A stretch of DNA of 45,306 nt from Micromonospora noduli (GTDB lineage Bacteria > Actinomycetota > Actinomycetes > Mycobacteriales > Micromonosporaceae). The notes below the pieces were generated by a model. The model made no database searches. It saw nothing but the letters and a program-made list of their open reading frames with translations, and was not told where the DNA came from. Below are positions 33,720 through 41,871 of the stretch, in pieces. The translations under genes were made by a program, and so were the position numbers. The stretch is from contig NZ_PYAK01000049.1 of the NCBI RefSeq assembly GCF_003264365.1, positions 1-45,306 on the forward strand, in the 5' to 3' direction. Positions within the stretch are counted from its first letter, which is position 1; every line of letters begins with the position of its first letter.

Positions 33720-35540
33720 GTGACGACGCACGGCGATCCCGCCACCCGTTCCGGTGCGCCCGCCGTCGCAGCCCGCACCGACCCGCCGGACGCCGCGGAG
33801 GAGCCGCCCGCCACCACCGGGGACGACAGCCTCCCCGGCGCACTGTCGGGCCTCCGGGAGGCGATCGGCGCGACCCGGTATCCCCTCGCGCTGCCCTCCG
33901 CCAACTCTGCCCGGCACAGCGCCACAGCACTCACCGACCAACTCGACGACTACCTGCTGCCCCGGCTCGCCCGGTTGGACGCCCCACTGCTCGTGGTGGT
34001 CGGCGGCTCCACCGGCGCGGGTAAGTCGACCCTGGTCAACAGCCTGGTCAAGGCCCGGGTCAGCGCCGCCGGCGTGCTCCGGCCGACCACCCGCTCACCG
34101 GTGCTGGTCTGCAACCCCTCCGACGCGGCGTGGTTCCGGCAGGGTGACCTCCTGCCCGGGCTGACCCGCACCACCGAGCCGAGCGACGATCCGCGCGCCC
34201 TGCACCTCGTCACCGCCCCGGCCCTGCCCGCCGGGCTGGCCTTCCTCGACGCGCCCGACATCGACTCGGTCGTCGACGCCAACCGGGCGCTCGCCACCCA
34301 GCTGCTGGCCGCCGCCGATCTGTGGCTCTTCGTCACCACCGCCGCCCGGTACGCCGACGCGGTGCCCTGGGAGCTGCTGCGCAGTGCCCGGACGCGCGGC
34401 GCGGTGATCGCCATGGTGCTGGACCGGGTGCCCGCCGAGGCCACCGACGAGATCGCCGCGCATCTGACCGAGATGCTCGCCGAGCAGGACCTCGGGCGTG
34501 CGCCGCTGTTCGTGTTGCCCGAGACCTGGGTCGACGGTCAGGGGCTGCTGCCCGAGGGAGTCACCGCCCCACTGGCCGACTGGTTCGCCCGATTGGCCGC
34601 CGACGTGGACGCGCGGGCGGCGGTGGTCCGCCAGACCCTCGACGGGGCGCTGGCGGCACTCCACCCCGCCGTGGAGGATCTGGCCGACGCCGCCGACGAG
34701 CAGCTCGCCGCCGCCGACGGGCTGGACGAACGGGTCCGGGCCGCGTACCGGGGTGCCGAGCGCACCGTCGAGCAGGGGCTCCAGGACGGCCGGCTGCTCC
34801 GGGGTGAGGTGCTCGCCCGCTGGCAGGAGTTCGTCGGCACCGGCGAGCTGTTCCGCACGCTGGAGGCACGGATCGGCCGCCTCCGGGACCGGGTCGTGGC
34901 CGCCGTCACCGGTCGGCCGGCGCCCGCCGCCGAGCTGCGCAACGCCATCGAGTCCCAACTGGTGACGCTGCTGCGCGGAGTGGCCTCGGAGGCCGCCGAG
35001 TCCGCGTACACCGGGTGGAAGGCACACCCGGCCGGCGCCGGGCTGCTCGACCCGGCGCTCGCCCACCCGAGCGACGACCTGCCCGAGCGCGCCGAGCGCA
35101 TGGTCCGCGACTGGCAGCGCGGAGTGCTGGAACTGGTCCGGGTCGAGGGCGGTGACAAGCGGTTCGTGGCCCGCACCGCCGCGTACGCGGTGAACGCCAC
35201 CGGGCTGGCCGTGATGATCGCCGTCTTCGCCTCCACCGCGTTCATCCCGACCGGGCTGGAGCTGGCCACCGGGGCCGGTACCACTGTCGCCGCGCAGGCC
35301 GTCCTCCAGGCGATCTTCGGCGACCAGGCGGTGCGTACCCTCGCCGCCAAGGCCCGCACCGACCTGCTGGACCGGGTGCGGACGCTGCTCGACGCGGAGG
35401 CCGACCGCTTTTTGAGCCGCACCGCCGACGCCCGCCCCGCCGAGGACGCCGGGGACGGGCTGCGCCGGGCCGCCGGCCGGGTCGAGCTGGCCCGGCACCG
35501 CAGCGGCCTGTCCGCCGCCGACGAGGAGGGTTCCCGGTGA
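33720..35540 (+). CDS. Dynamin-like membrane GTPase, first of pair
   Basis: 606-aa P-loop GTPase: Pro/Ala-rich N-terminus, G1 motif GGSTGAGKST (95-104), FLDAPDIDSVVDANR as the likely G3 region, then long helical stalk segments with coiled-coil character and a C-terminal hydrophobic stretch (TAAYAVNATGLAVMIAVFASTAFIPTGLELATGAG) that could insert in the membrane. Paired large GTPases of this type resemble the dynamin-like DynA/DynB of Streptomyces, which stabilise division rings; that specific link is from memory and unverified. The GTG at 33720 has no ribosome binding site. Its stop overlaps the second GTPase start by 4 bp. It is divergent from dnaK. Confidence 0.75.
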   Translation: MTTHGDPATRSGAPAVAARTDPPDAAEEPPATTGDDSLPGALSGLREAIGATRYPLALPSANSARHSATALTDQLDDYLLPRLARLDAPLLVVVGGSTGAGKSTLVNSLVKARVSAAGVLRPTTRSPVLVCNPSDAAWFRQGDLLPGLTRTTEPSDDPRALHLVTAPALPAGLAFLDAPDIDSVVDANRALATQLLAAADLWLFVTTAARYADAVPWELLRSARTRGAVIAMVLDRVPAEATDEIAAHLTEMLAEQDLGRAPLFVLPETWVDGQGLLPEGVTAPLADWFARLAADVDARAAVVRQTLDGALAALHPAVEDLADAADEQLAAADGLDERVRAAYRGAERTVEQGLQDGRLLRGEVLARWQEFVGTGELFRTLEARIGRLRDRVVAAVTGRPAPAAELRNAIESQLVTLLRGVASEAAESAYTGWKAHPAGAGLLDPALAHPSDDLPERAERMVRDWQRGVLELVRVEGGDKRFVARTAAYAVNATGLAVMIAVFASTAFIPTGLELATGAGTTVAAQAVLQAIFGDQAVRTLAAKARTDLLDRVRTLLDAEADRFLSRTADARPAEDAGDGLRRAAGRVELARHRSGLSAADEEGSR

Positions 35541-37222
35541 GCAATATCGCCGGCCGGGTACGCGAGGTGTTCCGCGGGGACCAGCGGGTCGACGCCGACG
35601 CGCTGATCGCCCGCCTGGACGCGGTACGCCGGTTCCTGACCGCCGTGGACGGTCTGCTGCCGGACGCCGACCTGGTGCCCGCGCACACAGTGGTCGAACG
35701 GGCCGGCACCCGGCTCGCGCTGTCCCGGGACCACACAGTGGTCGCCCTGGCCGGTGCCACGGGCAGCGGCAAGTCCAGCCTCTTCAACGCGTTGGCCCAA
35801 CTGGAACTCTCGCCGGTCGGGGTCCGCCGGCCGACCACCGGCGTCACCCACGCCTGCGTGTGGGGGCCGCTGGAGGGCGCCAACCATCTGCTCGACTGGA
35901 TCGGCGTACTGCCCCGACACCGCTTCGTCCGGGAGAGCGCCCTGGACGCGGACGACGAGACGGCCCTGCACGGGCTGATCCTGCTCGACCTGCCCGACTT
36001 CGACTCGGTGCAGCGATCGCACCGGCTCGAGGTGGACCGACTCCTGGGCCTGGTCGACCAGGTGGTCTGGGTGGTCGACCCGCAGAAGTACGCCGACCGG
36101 GTCATCCACGACAGCTACCTGCGCGAGTTCCACCGGCACCGCGAGGTCACAGTGGTCGTGCTCAACCAGGCCGACCGGCTGCCCCCGGCCGAGGTGCCCC
36201 GGGTCCTGGACGACCTGCGTCGGCTGCTCGACACCGACGGGCTGACCGGGGTGCCCCTGCTGGCCACCACCGCCATCGATCCGGCCGGGATGGTCGGGCT
36301 GCGCAACGCGCTGGAGCGCACGGTCGCCGAGCGGCAGGCCGCGTTGCGTCGGCTCGCGGGTGACGTCGACACGGTCGTCGCCGGCCTGGACGAGCTGGTC
36401 GGTTCGGCCCGGCCGGCGGGCGGGCCGGACGACACCGCCGTCAACGGGCTGAACCGGGCGCTGGCCGGGGCGGCCGGGGTGCCGGCGGTGACCGAGGCCG
36501 TGGAGCGGGCGTACCGGCACCGGGCCGGCGCAGCCACCGGCTGGCCCGTGGTGCGGGGCTGGCGGCGGTTGCGGCCCGACCCGCTGCGTCGGCTGCACCT
36601 GCCCGGCCCGACCGGCGACCAGGCCGACCCGGCGGAGAGCCTGGTGGCGGCCACCTCGGTACCGGACCCGACGGCCGCCCAGCGCTCGGCGCTCGGTCTC
36701 GCCATCCGCGCGGTGGCCGACCGGGCCGCCGCCGACCTGCCCGCCGCCTGGCCCGGCGCGGTGACCTCCGCCGCCCGGTCCCGCCTCGGCGACCTACCGG
36801 ACGCCCTGGATCGCACGATCGCCGGCACCGACCTCGGCCTCGACCGTCGCCCGCTGTGGTGGCGGGTCGTCGGCGGTGTGCAGTGGTTGGTCACCCTCGC
36901 CGCCGTGGTCGGGCTGGGCTGGCTGGTGCTCGGCTACGCGCTGCGGGCGCTCGGCCTGCCCGCGCTGGACAACCCGATGGTCGGCCAGGTGCCGCTGCCG
37001 ACCGTGCTGCTGCTCGGCGGCCTGCTGGCCGGGCTGCTGGTGGCGGCGTTGACCCGGCCGGTGGTGCGCTGGGCCGCCCTGCGCGCCCGGGCCCGGGCCG
37101 ACCAGCGGCTGACGGCGCGGGTCGCGCAGGTGGGCGACGAGTACGTGCTGACACCGGTACGGATCGTGCTCGGCTCGTACGCGCAGGCACGCGACGCGCT
37201 GCGGGACGCCGCACGCCGCTGA
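35537..37222 (+). CDS. Dynamin-like membrane GTPase, second of pair
   Basis: 561-aa GTPase with G1 GATGSGKS (73-80), a switch-I-like RRPTTGVTHACVWG threonine region, G3-like LLDLPDFDSV, and VVVLNQADRLPP as a G4 N-x-A/K-x-D match. Two strong TM helices near the C-terminus (VQWLVTLAAVVGLGWLVLGYAL and VPLPTVLLLGGLLAGLLVAAL) anchor it. Starting at a GTGA overlap with the first GTPase, it is co-translated and probably forms a heteromer with it, as bacterial dynamin-like pairs do. Long helical regions between GTPase and membrane parts fit a membrane-remodelling role, which is inference. Confidence 0.78.
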   Translation: MSNIAGRVREVFRGDQRVDADALIARLDAVRRFLTAVDGLLPDADLVPAHTVVERAGTRLALSRDHTVVALAGATGSGKSSLFNALAQLELSPVGVRRPTTGVTHACVWGPLEGANHLLDWIGVLPRHRFVRESALDADDETALHGLILLDLPDFDSVQRSHRLEVDRLLGLVDQVVWVVDPQKYADRVIHDSYLREFHRHREVTVVVLNQADRLPPAEVPRVLDDLRRLLDTDGLTGVPLLATTAIDPAGMVGLRNALERTVAERQAALRRLAGDVDTVVAGLDELVGSARPAGGPDDTAVNGLNRALAGAAGVPAVTEAVERAYRHRAGAATGWPVVRGWRRLRPDPLRRLHLPGPTGDQADPAESLVAATSVPDPTAAQRSALGLAIRAVADRAAADLPAAWPGAVTSAARSRLGDLPDALDRTIAGTDLGLDRRPLWWRVVGGVQWLVTLAAVVGLGWLVLGYALRALGLPALDNPMVGQVPLPTVLLLGGLLAGLLVAALTRPVVRWAALRARARADQRLTARVAQVGDEYVLTPVRIVLGSYAQARDALRDAARR

Positions 37223-37267
37223 CGCTCCGCGCGGCTCGCTACCGCTCTGCGTACGCCTCAGGCGGCG

Positions 37268-37273
37268 TAGGGT
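37268..37273 (+). promoter_or_regulatory. -10 box of a possible leaderless promoter
   Basis: TAGGGT followed by six bases and then the ATG at 37280, the same geometry as at 25812. A GGAG two bases before the ATG is too close to work well as a ribosome binding site. Confidence 0.45.
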
Positions 37274-37279
37274 CGGAGC

Positions 37280-38503
37280 ATGGCCACGCCTCAGACCCCC
37301 TACGACGCGGTGCTGCACGCCGCACGCGACGTGACCAAGCTGGAGTCCGCTCTCGACGCCGAGATGCTCGGCAGCGCCCTGCTGGGCAGTGTCTACGCGA
37401 TCGCGGAGACCGACCGCGACGCCGCCGTACGGGAGTTCGTCACCGGCTTCCTCGCCGCCACCGCCCGCCGCAGGGTCGCAGCGGCGACCACCATCCGGCA
37501 GGTCTTCGCCACGCTCGTCCCGACTGCCGAGGGCACCGATCGGGTGCGCCCGGGCAGCCAGGCGCCCACCTGGACGGCCCAGCTCGGCCGGGTGCACCTC
37601 ACCGGCACCTGGGCGTACGGAGACGTGTACGGCGACCAGACCTCCTACCTCGCGACCTTCGCCTACGACGACGAGTCGGGCGGCTCGGAGCACGCGCTGG
37701 TGGCCCTGGTGGACCACAACATTGGGATCACCAAGGACATCTTCGTGGGCGGGCCGGCCGAACGGATCCTGGACCAGGTCCGGCAGATGTGCGCCGACGA
37801 CGAGCTGACCTGGTTCCGTACCGAAGATCCAGCCCGGTTCCGGGGCGAGGTGGCTCGCCATCTGGCGGTCACCGACGACCTGGGCGAGTTGCCCGGCGAG
37901 GGGTCACTCGCCACCGACCGAGCGTTGGTCGGGGCCCGGTTGGCGATGCTGCCCACCGCGGCCGAGCCGACCGGTCCGGCGGAGGTCGAGCCGCTCTCCG
38001 CGGCCGAGCGCACCGACCTGGTCCGGCGGTTCCTTGCCGCGCCGGAGGCTGCCCGCTTCGGGCTGGACGCCGTCGACGGCCCGGAGTTGGCCTCCCTGCA
38101 CTTCTGCCTGAGCCTGCTGCTGGACCACTCGGCGAGCTTCCCGGATGCCGATCCGATGCGCTGGAGTCCCGCGGTGTCCGGGCTCTTCCTGCTCGACTGG
38201 GTGCACCGCCGGGCTGTGCTGGACATGGACGACGCGGCGATGCTCCCCCGGGTGCTGCGGGCGTGGGCGCGGTACGCGTCGCGCCAGCGCGGGCTGCCCG
38301 AGGCGGCGGCGACGCGCACCGACGAGGCGATCGAGGAGATGGTGCCGGAGTTCGCCCGCCTCTACTCGACCGGTGAGCGGCGCAGCGCGGCCACCGCCGC
38401 GGTGGCGCAGCTGATGGCCGACGGGGTTGACCCGGACGACCCGGCCGCGCTGGACGCGTGGATCGAGGCGAACCGCCACCGCCTCGCCGACGACGGCGCC
38501 TGA
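37280..38503 (+). CDS. Conserved actinobacterial protein of unknown function, 407 aa
   Basis: Soluble, Ala/Asp-rich protein without TM segments or a recognised motif. The first about 190 residues form an alpha/beta-looking region (TWTAQLGRVHLTGTWAYGDVYGDQTSYLATFAY, HALVALVDHNIGITKDIFVGG), and the rest is helical (LLLDHSASFPDADPMRWSPAVSGLFLLDWVHRRAV, VLRAWARYASRQRGLPEAATRTDEAIEEM). The two-part layout suggests two domains. It lies 57 bp downstream of the GTPase pair, with its own -10-like box. I recall unannotated homologues in actinobacteria but no function. Confidence 0.75.
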   Translation: MATPQTPYDAVLHAARDVTKLESALDAEMLGSALLGSVYAIAETDRDAAVREFVTGFLAATARRRVAAATTIRQVFATLVPTAEGTDRVRPGSQAPTWTAQLGRVHLTGTWAYGDVYGDQTSYLATFAYDDESGGSEHALVALVDHNIGITKDIFVGGPAERILDQVRQMCADDELTWFRTEDPARFRGEVARHLAVTDDLGELPGEGSLATDRALVGARLAMLPTAAEPTGPAEVEPLSAAERTDLVRRFLAAPEAARFGLDAVDGPELASLHFCLSLLLDHSASFPDADPMRWSPAVSGLFLLDWVHRRAVLDMDDAAMLPRVLRAWARYASRQRGLPEAAATRTDEAIEEMVPEFARLYSTGERRSAATAAVAQLMADGVDPDDPAALDAWIEANRHRLADDGA

Positions 38504-38513
38504 CGGCGTCGGA

Positions 38514-38540
38514 GGGTGGGCGGCTATGCGCCGCCCGCCC
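38514..38540. terminator. Bidirectional terminator hairpin
   Basis: 11-bp stem with one G-U pair (38514-38524 with 38530-38540), loop TATGC, between the convergent 407-aa and PAP2 genes. Confidence 0.65.
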
Positions 38541-38573
38541 GGGGCGGGTCAGCACGGCGGACCCTGGATCGGG

Positions 38574-39197
38574 CTAGCGCAGCAGGCCGAAGATCACCGC
38601 GGCGATCAGGGCGCCGAGCGCACCTCCGGTCAGCACCTGCGCCACCGTGTGGTCCCGCAGCCGTACCCGGGACCAGCCGACCACCGCCAGCAGCGGTACG
38701 GCGACGACCAGCCGCGTCCCGAAGGTCAGCATCAGGATGACCAGCGTGCCGGCGGCCACCGCCGAGTGGATCGACATCTTCCACCAGTGGCTGACCGACA
38801 CGGCGACGACGAGGCCGACGAGGCCGGACACCGCCAGTGCCAGCACCGGGCGGGGCGCGCCGAGCACGGCGAGCAGGGCGAGCCCCGCCGCGACCGAACC
38901 GAGGCCGACCAGCAGCGGCGCCCGGCGCTGCTCCCGGCGGCCGACGTGGTGGTCGGTGAGCCGGCCACGGCGTACCCCGCCGACGATGTAGGCGAACGGA
39001 ATGCCGGTGACGAAGAGAGTGGCGAGCAGACCCCAGACGAGGCCCTGACCGGGGCGGCTGGCGCTGTGCCAGCTCACCGTGATGATCAGCAGCGACACGA
39101 GCACCGCCGGGGCGGTCACCTCGGTGACCAGCCGGGCGATCCGCAACCCCGGGCCGGGCCTGGTGGTGACCGGGCGGGGTTCCGCACCGCCGCCCAC
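38574..39197 (-). CDS. PAP2-family membrane phosphatase-like protein
   Basis: 207-aa protein with about five to six TM helices. PAP2 motifs: KMSIHSAVAAG (SxHS, motif C2) and SRVRLRDHTVAQVLTGGALGA (R-x5-H, motif C3) are clear; motif C1 (normally K-x6-RP) is degenerate here (RRGRLTDHHVGRREQRR). PAP2 enzymes dephosphorylate lipid phosphates such as phosphatidate or undecaprenyl pyrophosphate on the outer membrane leaflet. The weak C1 leaves activity uncertain. The start is taken as GTG at 39197. The same-strand Pro-rich gene ends 66 bp upstream, so they may be one operon. Confidence 0.85.
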   Translation of the reverse strand: MGGGAEPRPVTTRPGPGLRIARLVTEVTAPAVLVSLLIITVSWHSASRPGQGLVWGLLATLFVTGIPFAYIVGGVRRGRLTDHHVGRREQRRAPLLVGLGSVAAGLALLAVLGAPRPVLALAVSGLVGLVVAVSVSHWWKMSIHSAVAAGTLVILMLTFGTRLVVAVPLLAVVGWSRVRLRDHTVAQVLTGGALGALIAAVIFGLLR

Positions 39198-39263
39198 GCC
39201 ACCCCCTCCGGTACGCGCCTTACCGCCGGACGCCGCCGTCGCCGGACGGGCCGCGCCTGATCG

Positions 39264-40172
39264 TCACCGTACCGTCGGCGACACCGCCGGGTACGTCGGT
39301 CCGGCCAGTGGCACCGGGCTGACGCGGGGCTTCGAGGCGACGGCCGACGGCGACGGGATCGCCGGGCTGGGTCGGCGGGTCGGTATCGCGGGCGGCGTGG
39401 GTGTGGGGGCCGGGACGGACCGGGTGCTGGTCGGCACGGCGGTCGCGGTCGCGTCGTCGGTCGGCGTGGGTGTCGGCCCCAGCGTCGGGTCCAGTGTGGG
39501 CGTCGGGTCCACCGTCAGGGTCGGGGTCGGATCGGGATCGGCCGGGTCGGTGGGGTCCGGGTCGGTGGGGTCCGGGCCCGGCGAGTAGGTCGGGTCGGGG
39601 TCGGTCGGGTCCGGGTCCGGCGGATCGGTCGGGTCCGGGTCGGTCGGGTCCGGGCCCGGCGGATCGGTCGGGTCGGGGTCGACCGGCGGTGGCGGAGCGA
39701 CGGGCGGGGGTACCGGTGGCGAGGTGCTCCGTGTCGGTCCAGGTGCGACCGGCGGGGCGGTCGTCCACCGGACGGGCCCGGGATCGGCGGCGGCGGGCCC
39801 TTCCCGTGGACGCGACGGAGCGGCCGGCAGCCAGCCGCTGGTCGGGCCGACGCTGGGTGTGCCGAGCGGGGGAAGCGGTGGTTGGCTGGTCACCGGCATT
39901 GGGATCACCACCGGCCCGACGGACGGGGTGGGCATGAACGGGGTGCTGCTGTCCGGTAGGGCGGTGCTGCCCGGGGTGGCCGAGCCCGCGCTGATCGCGG
40001 CGAGGATGGGCATCGACGCCGTGCCGGCCAGCAGCGCGACAGTGAGCAGGTAACCGCGGGAGGGGCCACCGGCGCCGGCGGCCCGGTGGACACCGACCAT
40101 CCGGCGATAGCCGCCAGCCGACCGGTGCCGACCAAGCGCTGGTGTGCCGGGACCGTCACCTGGCTCGTACAC
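39264..40172 (-). CDS. Secreted or membrane-anchored Pro/Asp/Thr-repeat protein
   Basis: 302-aa low-complexity protein. A hydrophobic segment at about 40-62 (GYLLTVALLAGTASMPILAAISA) acts as anchor or signal peptide; the ATG at 40100 would give a conventional short signal peptide, while the GTG at 40172 has GGAG before it. The rest is almost all Pro, Asp, Thr, Ser and Ala, with a run of DPTDPD-type units followed by PTPT-type units. It is likely an extended wall-spanning spacer. No folded domain or sorting signal is seen. Coding support comes from the frame remaining open with hydrophobic/repeat logic, but very high GC allows shadow frames, so confidence is moderate. Confidence 0.6.
   Translation of the reverse strand: MYEPGDGPGTPALGRHRSAGGYRRMVGVHRAAGAGGPSRGYLLTVALLAGTASMPILAAISAGSATPGSTALPDSSTPFMPTPSVGPVVIPMPVTSQPPLPPLGTPSVGPTSGWLPAAPSRPREGPAAADPGPVRWTTAPPVAPGPTRSTSPPVPPPVAPPPPVDPDPTDPPGPDPTDPDPTDPPDPDPTDPDPTYSPGPDPTDPDPTDPADPDPTPTLTVDPTPTLDPTLGPTPTPTDDATATAVPTSTRSVPAPTPTPPAIPTRRPSPAIPSPSAVASKPRVSPVPLAGPTYPAVSPTVR
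39522..39682 (-). repeat. GGGTCGGTC-type tandem repeat encoding DPTDPD units
   Basis: About 160 bp of imperfect 6-18-bp units (GTCGGGTCCGG and variants) encode DPDPTDP repeats with occasional Pro-Gly or Tyr-Ser interruptions. Units are divergent but in frame, consistent with slippage expansion under protein-level constraint. Confidence 0.75.
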
Positions 40173-40695
40173 CGCACACTCCTAGTCGTCGGCCGTCGGA
40201 GGACATGAATGGACGCCGCCGGGGCAAAAACCCGACAAATAACCCGATAGGCGCGATCCTGCGGGAATCAGCCTTGCGCAGTCACAGTGGGTCAGCCAAC
40301 CTCCACCGCGTGTCGACACGCGGTGCTGCCCGAACGGTGACGAATCGTGCCGCAACGCATGGGAAACGCGGGCCGGCATGATGGCGACAAACGGCGTCAA
40401 AGCATGGGCGGTGGGATTGCGGAGGCAGGCGTACTGTGGGCGCGCTCACCTGCTCTGCGAATATGGAGCACGACGGCAACGCAGCCGTGACCTCCGCGCA
40501 CCCTCGCGGCAGGCGCGGTTGAGCGCCGGCGCTCCCGATCCGGGTTCGGCCAGAACCCGGATCACGCCGTGCGGCAACCCCCACCGGGGCTAGGCGCGGC
40601 CGCCAGGAACCGGTCCGGCAGCAGCCGGGCAGGCGCACGAGTTGCGCGGCCGGGTGACCCCCCGGTGCCGACGCAGACACGACAGGGAGAGACCG
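40173..40695. other. 523-bp intergenic region upstream of the 2-oxoacid dehydrogenase operon
   Basis: No convincing gene on either strand; the short open frames lack ribosome binding sites and family resemblance. It separates divergent genes and should hold the promoters of both the Pro-rich gene and the E1-alpha operon, but I cannot pick a clear -35/-10 pair. A, T content is locally higher (40200-40460) than in the neighbours. Confidence 0.5.
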
Positions 40696-41871
40696 ATGGC
40701 AAAGGGCGACCCCGGGGGCACCACCCGCAGCAGGCGGGCTGCATCCCGCTCCAGGAAGGGCGCGGCCGGCGACCCCGCGCTGGTGCAGCTACTCACCCCC
40801 GAAGGCGAGCGGATCGACAGCGCCACCGGGCCGGACGGCACCGAGTACCGCGTCGACTTCACCGACGAGGAATACCGCGGTCTCTACCGCGACCTGGTGC
40901 TGGTCCGGAAGCTGGACGCCGAGGCGACCGCTCTCCAGCGTCAGGGCGAGCTGGGCCTCTGGGCCAGCCTGCTGGGCCAGGAGGCCGCCCAGGTCGGCTC
41001 CGGGCGGGCGCTGCGTACCCAGGACATGGCCTTCCCGACCTACCGTGAGCACGGCGTCCTCTACTGCCGGGGCATCGACCCGATCATGCCGCTCGGCCTG
41101 TTCCGCGGCGTCGACCAGGGCGGCTGGGACCCGAACGAGTTCAAGTTCAACATGTACACCATCGTCATCGGCGCGCAGACCCTGCACGCGACCGGCTACG
41201 CGATGGGAATCACCATCGACGGCAAGACCGGCACCGACGACGGCGAGGCGGCGATCGCCTACTTCGGCGACGGCGCCACCAGCCAGGGCGACGTGAACGA
41301 GGCGTTCGTCTGGGCCAGCGTCTTCAACGCGCCGCTGGTCTTCTTCTGCCAGAACAACCAGTACGCGATCTCCGAGCCGCTGGAGCGCCAGACCCGTGTC
41401 CCGCTCTACCAGCGGGCCGCCGGCTTCGGCTTCCCCGGCGTACGGGTGGACGGCAACGACGTGCTCGCCACGTACGCGGTCACCCGCACCGCGCTGGACA
41501 ACGCCCGCCTCGGGCAGGGCCCGAGCCTGATCGAGGCGTACACCTACCGGATGGGCGCGCACACCACCTCCGACGACCCGACCCGCTACCGCATCGCCAG
41601 CGAGGTCGAGGCGTGGCAGGCCAAGGACCCGATCGCCCGGGTCAAGGCCTTCCTGGAGAAGCAGCAGATCGCCGACGCGGACTTCTTCGCCGAGGTCGAC
41701 GAGCAGGCCCGCCGCGAGTCGGTGCACCTGCGCGAGCGGGTGCTCGAGATGCCCAACCCGGAGCCGGTGACGATGTTCGACCACGTCTACCCCAACGGGT
41801 CTCCGCTGCTCGACGAGCAGCGCGCGAAGTTCAGCCGCTACATGGAGTCGTTCGAGGGGAGCGCCCACTGA
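40696..41871 (+). CDS. 2-oxoacid dehydrogenase E1 component, alpha subunit
   Basis: 391-aa thiamine-diphosphate enzyme subunit. TPP motif GDGATSQGDVNEAF (191-204) through NN (220-221), phosphorylation-loop-like YRMGAHTTSDDPTRYR, and GELGLWASLLGQEAAQVG substrate-channel region. The family decarboxylates pyruvate or branched-chain 2-oxoacids; sequence features (AFPTYREHGVLYCRGIDP) fit the actinobacterial PdhA/BkdA group, and substrate cannot be fixed by eye. The ATG at 40696 follows AGGGAGA; a basic N-terminal about 25-residue stretch (TRSRRAASRSRKG) precedes the core. The stop overlaps the beta subunit start by 1 bp (TGATG). Confidence 0.95.
   Translation: MAKGDPGGTTRSRRAASRSRKGAAGDPALVQLLTPEGERIDSATGPDGTEYRVDFTDEEYRGLYRDLVLVRKLDAEATALQRQGELGLWASLLGQEAAQVGSGRALRTQDMAFPTYREHGVLYCRGIDPIMPLGLFRGVDQGGWDPNEFKFNMYTIVIGAQTLHATGYAMGITIDGKTGTDDGEAAIAYFGDGATSQGDVNEAFVWASVFNAPLVFFCQNNQYAISEPLERQTRVPLYQRAAGFGFPGVRVDGNDVLATYAVTRTALDNARLGQGPSLIEAYTYRMGAHTTSDDPTRYRIASEVEAWQAKDPIARVKAFLEKQQIADADFFAEVDEQARRESVHLRERVLEMPNPEPVTMFDHVYPNGSPLLDEQRAKFSRYMESFEGSAH

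Noticed and set aside
40282..40680. Minus-strand 132-codon frame upstream of the E1-alpha gene
   Set aside because: Composition is typical of random high-GC frames, and there is no ribosome binding site or family match.
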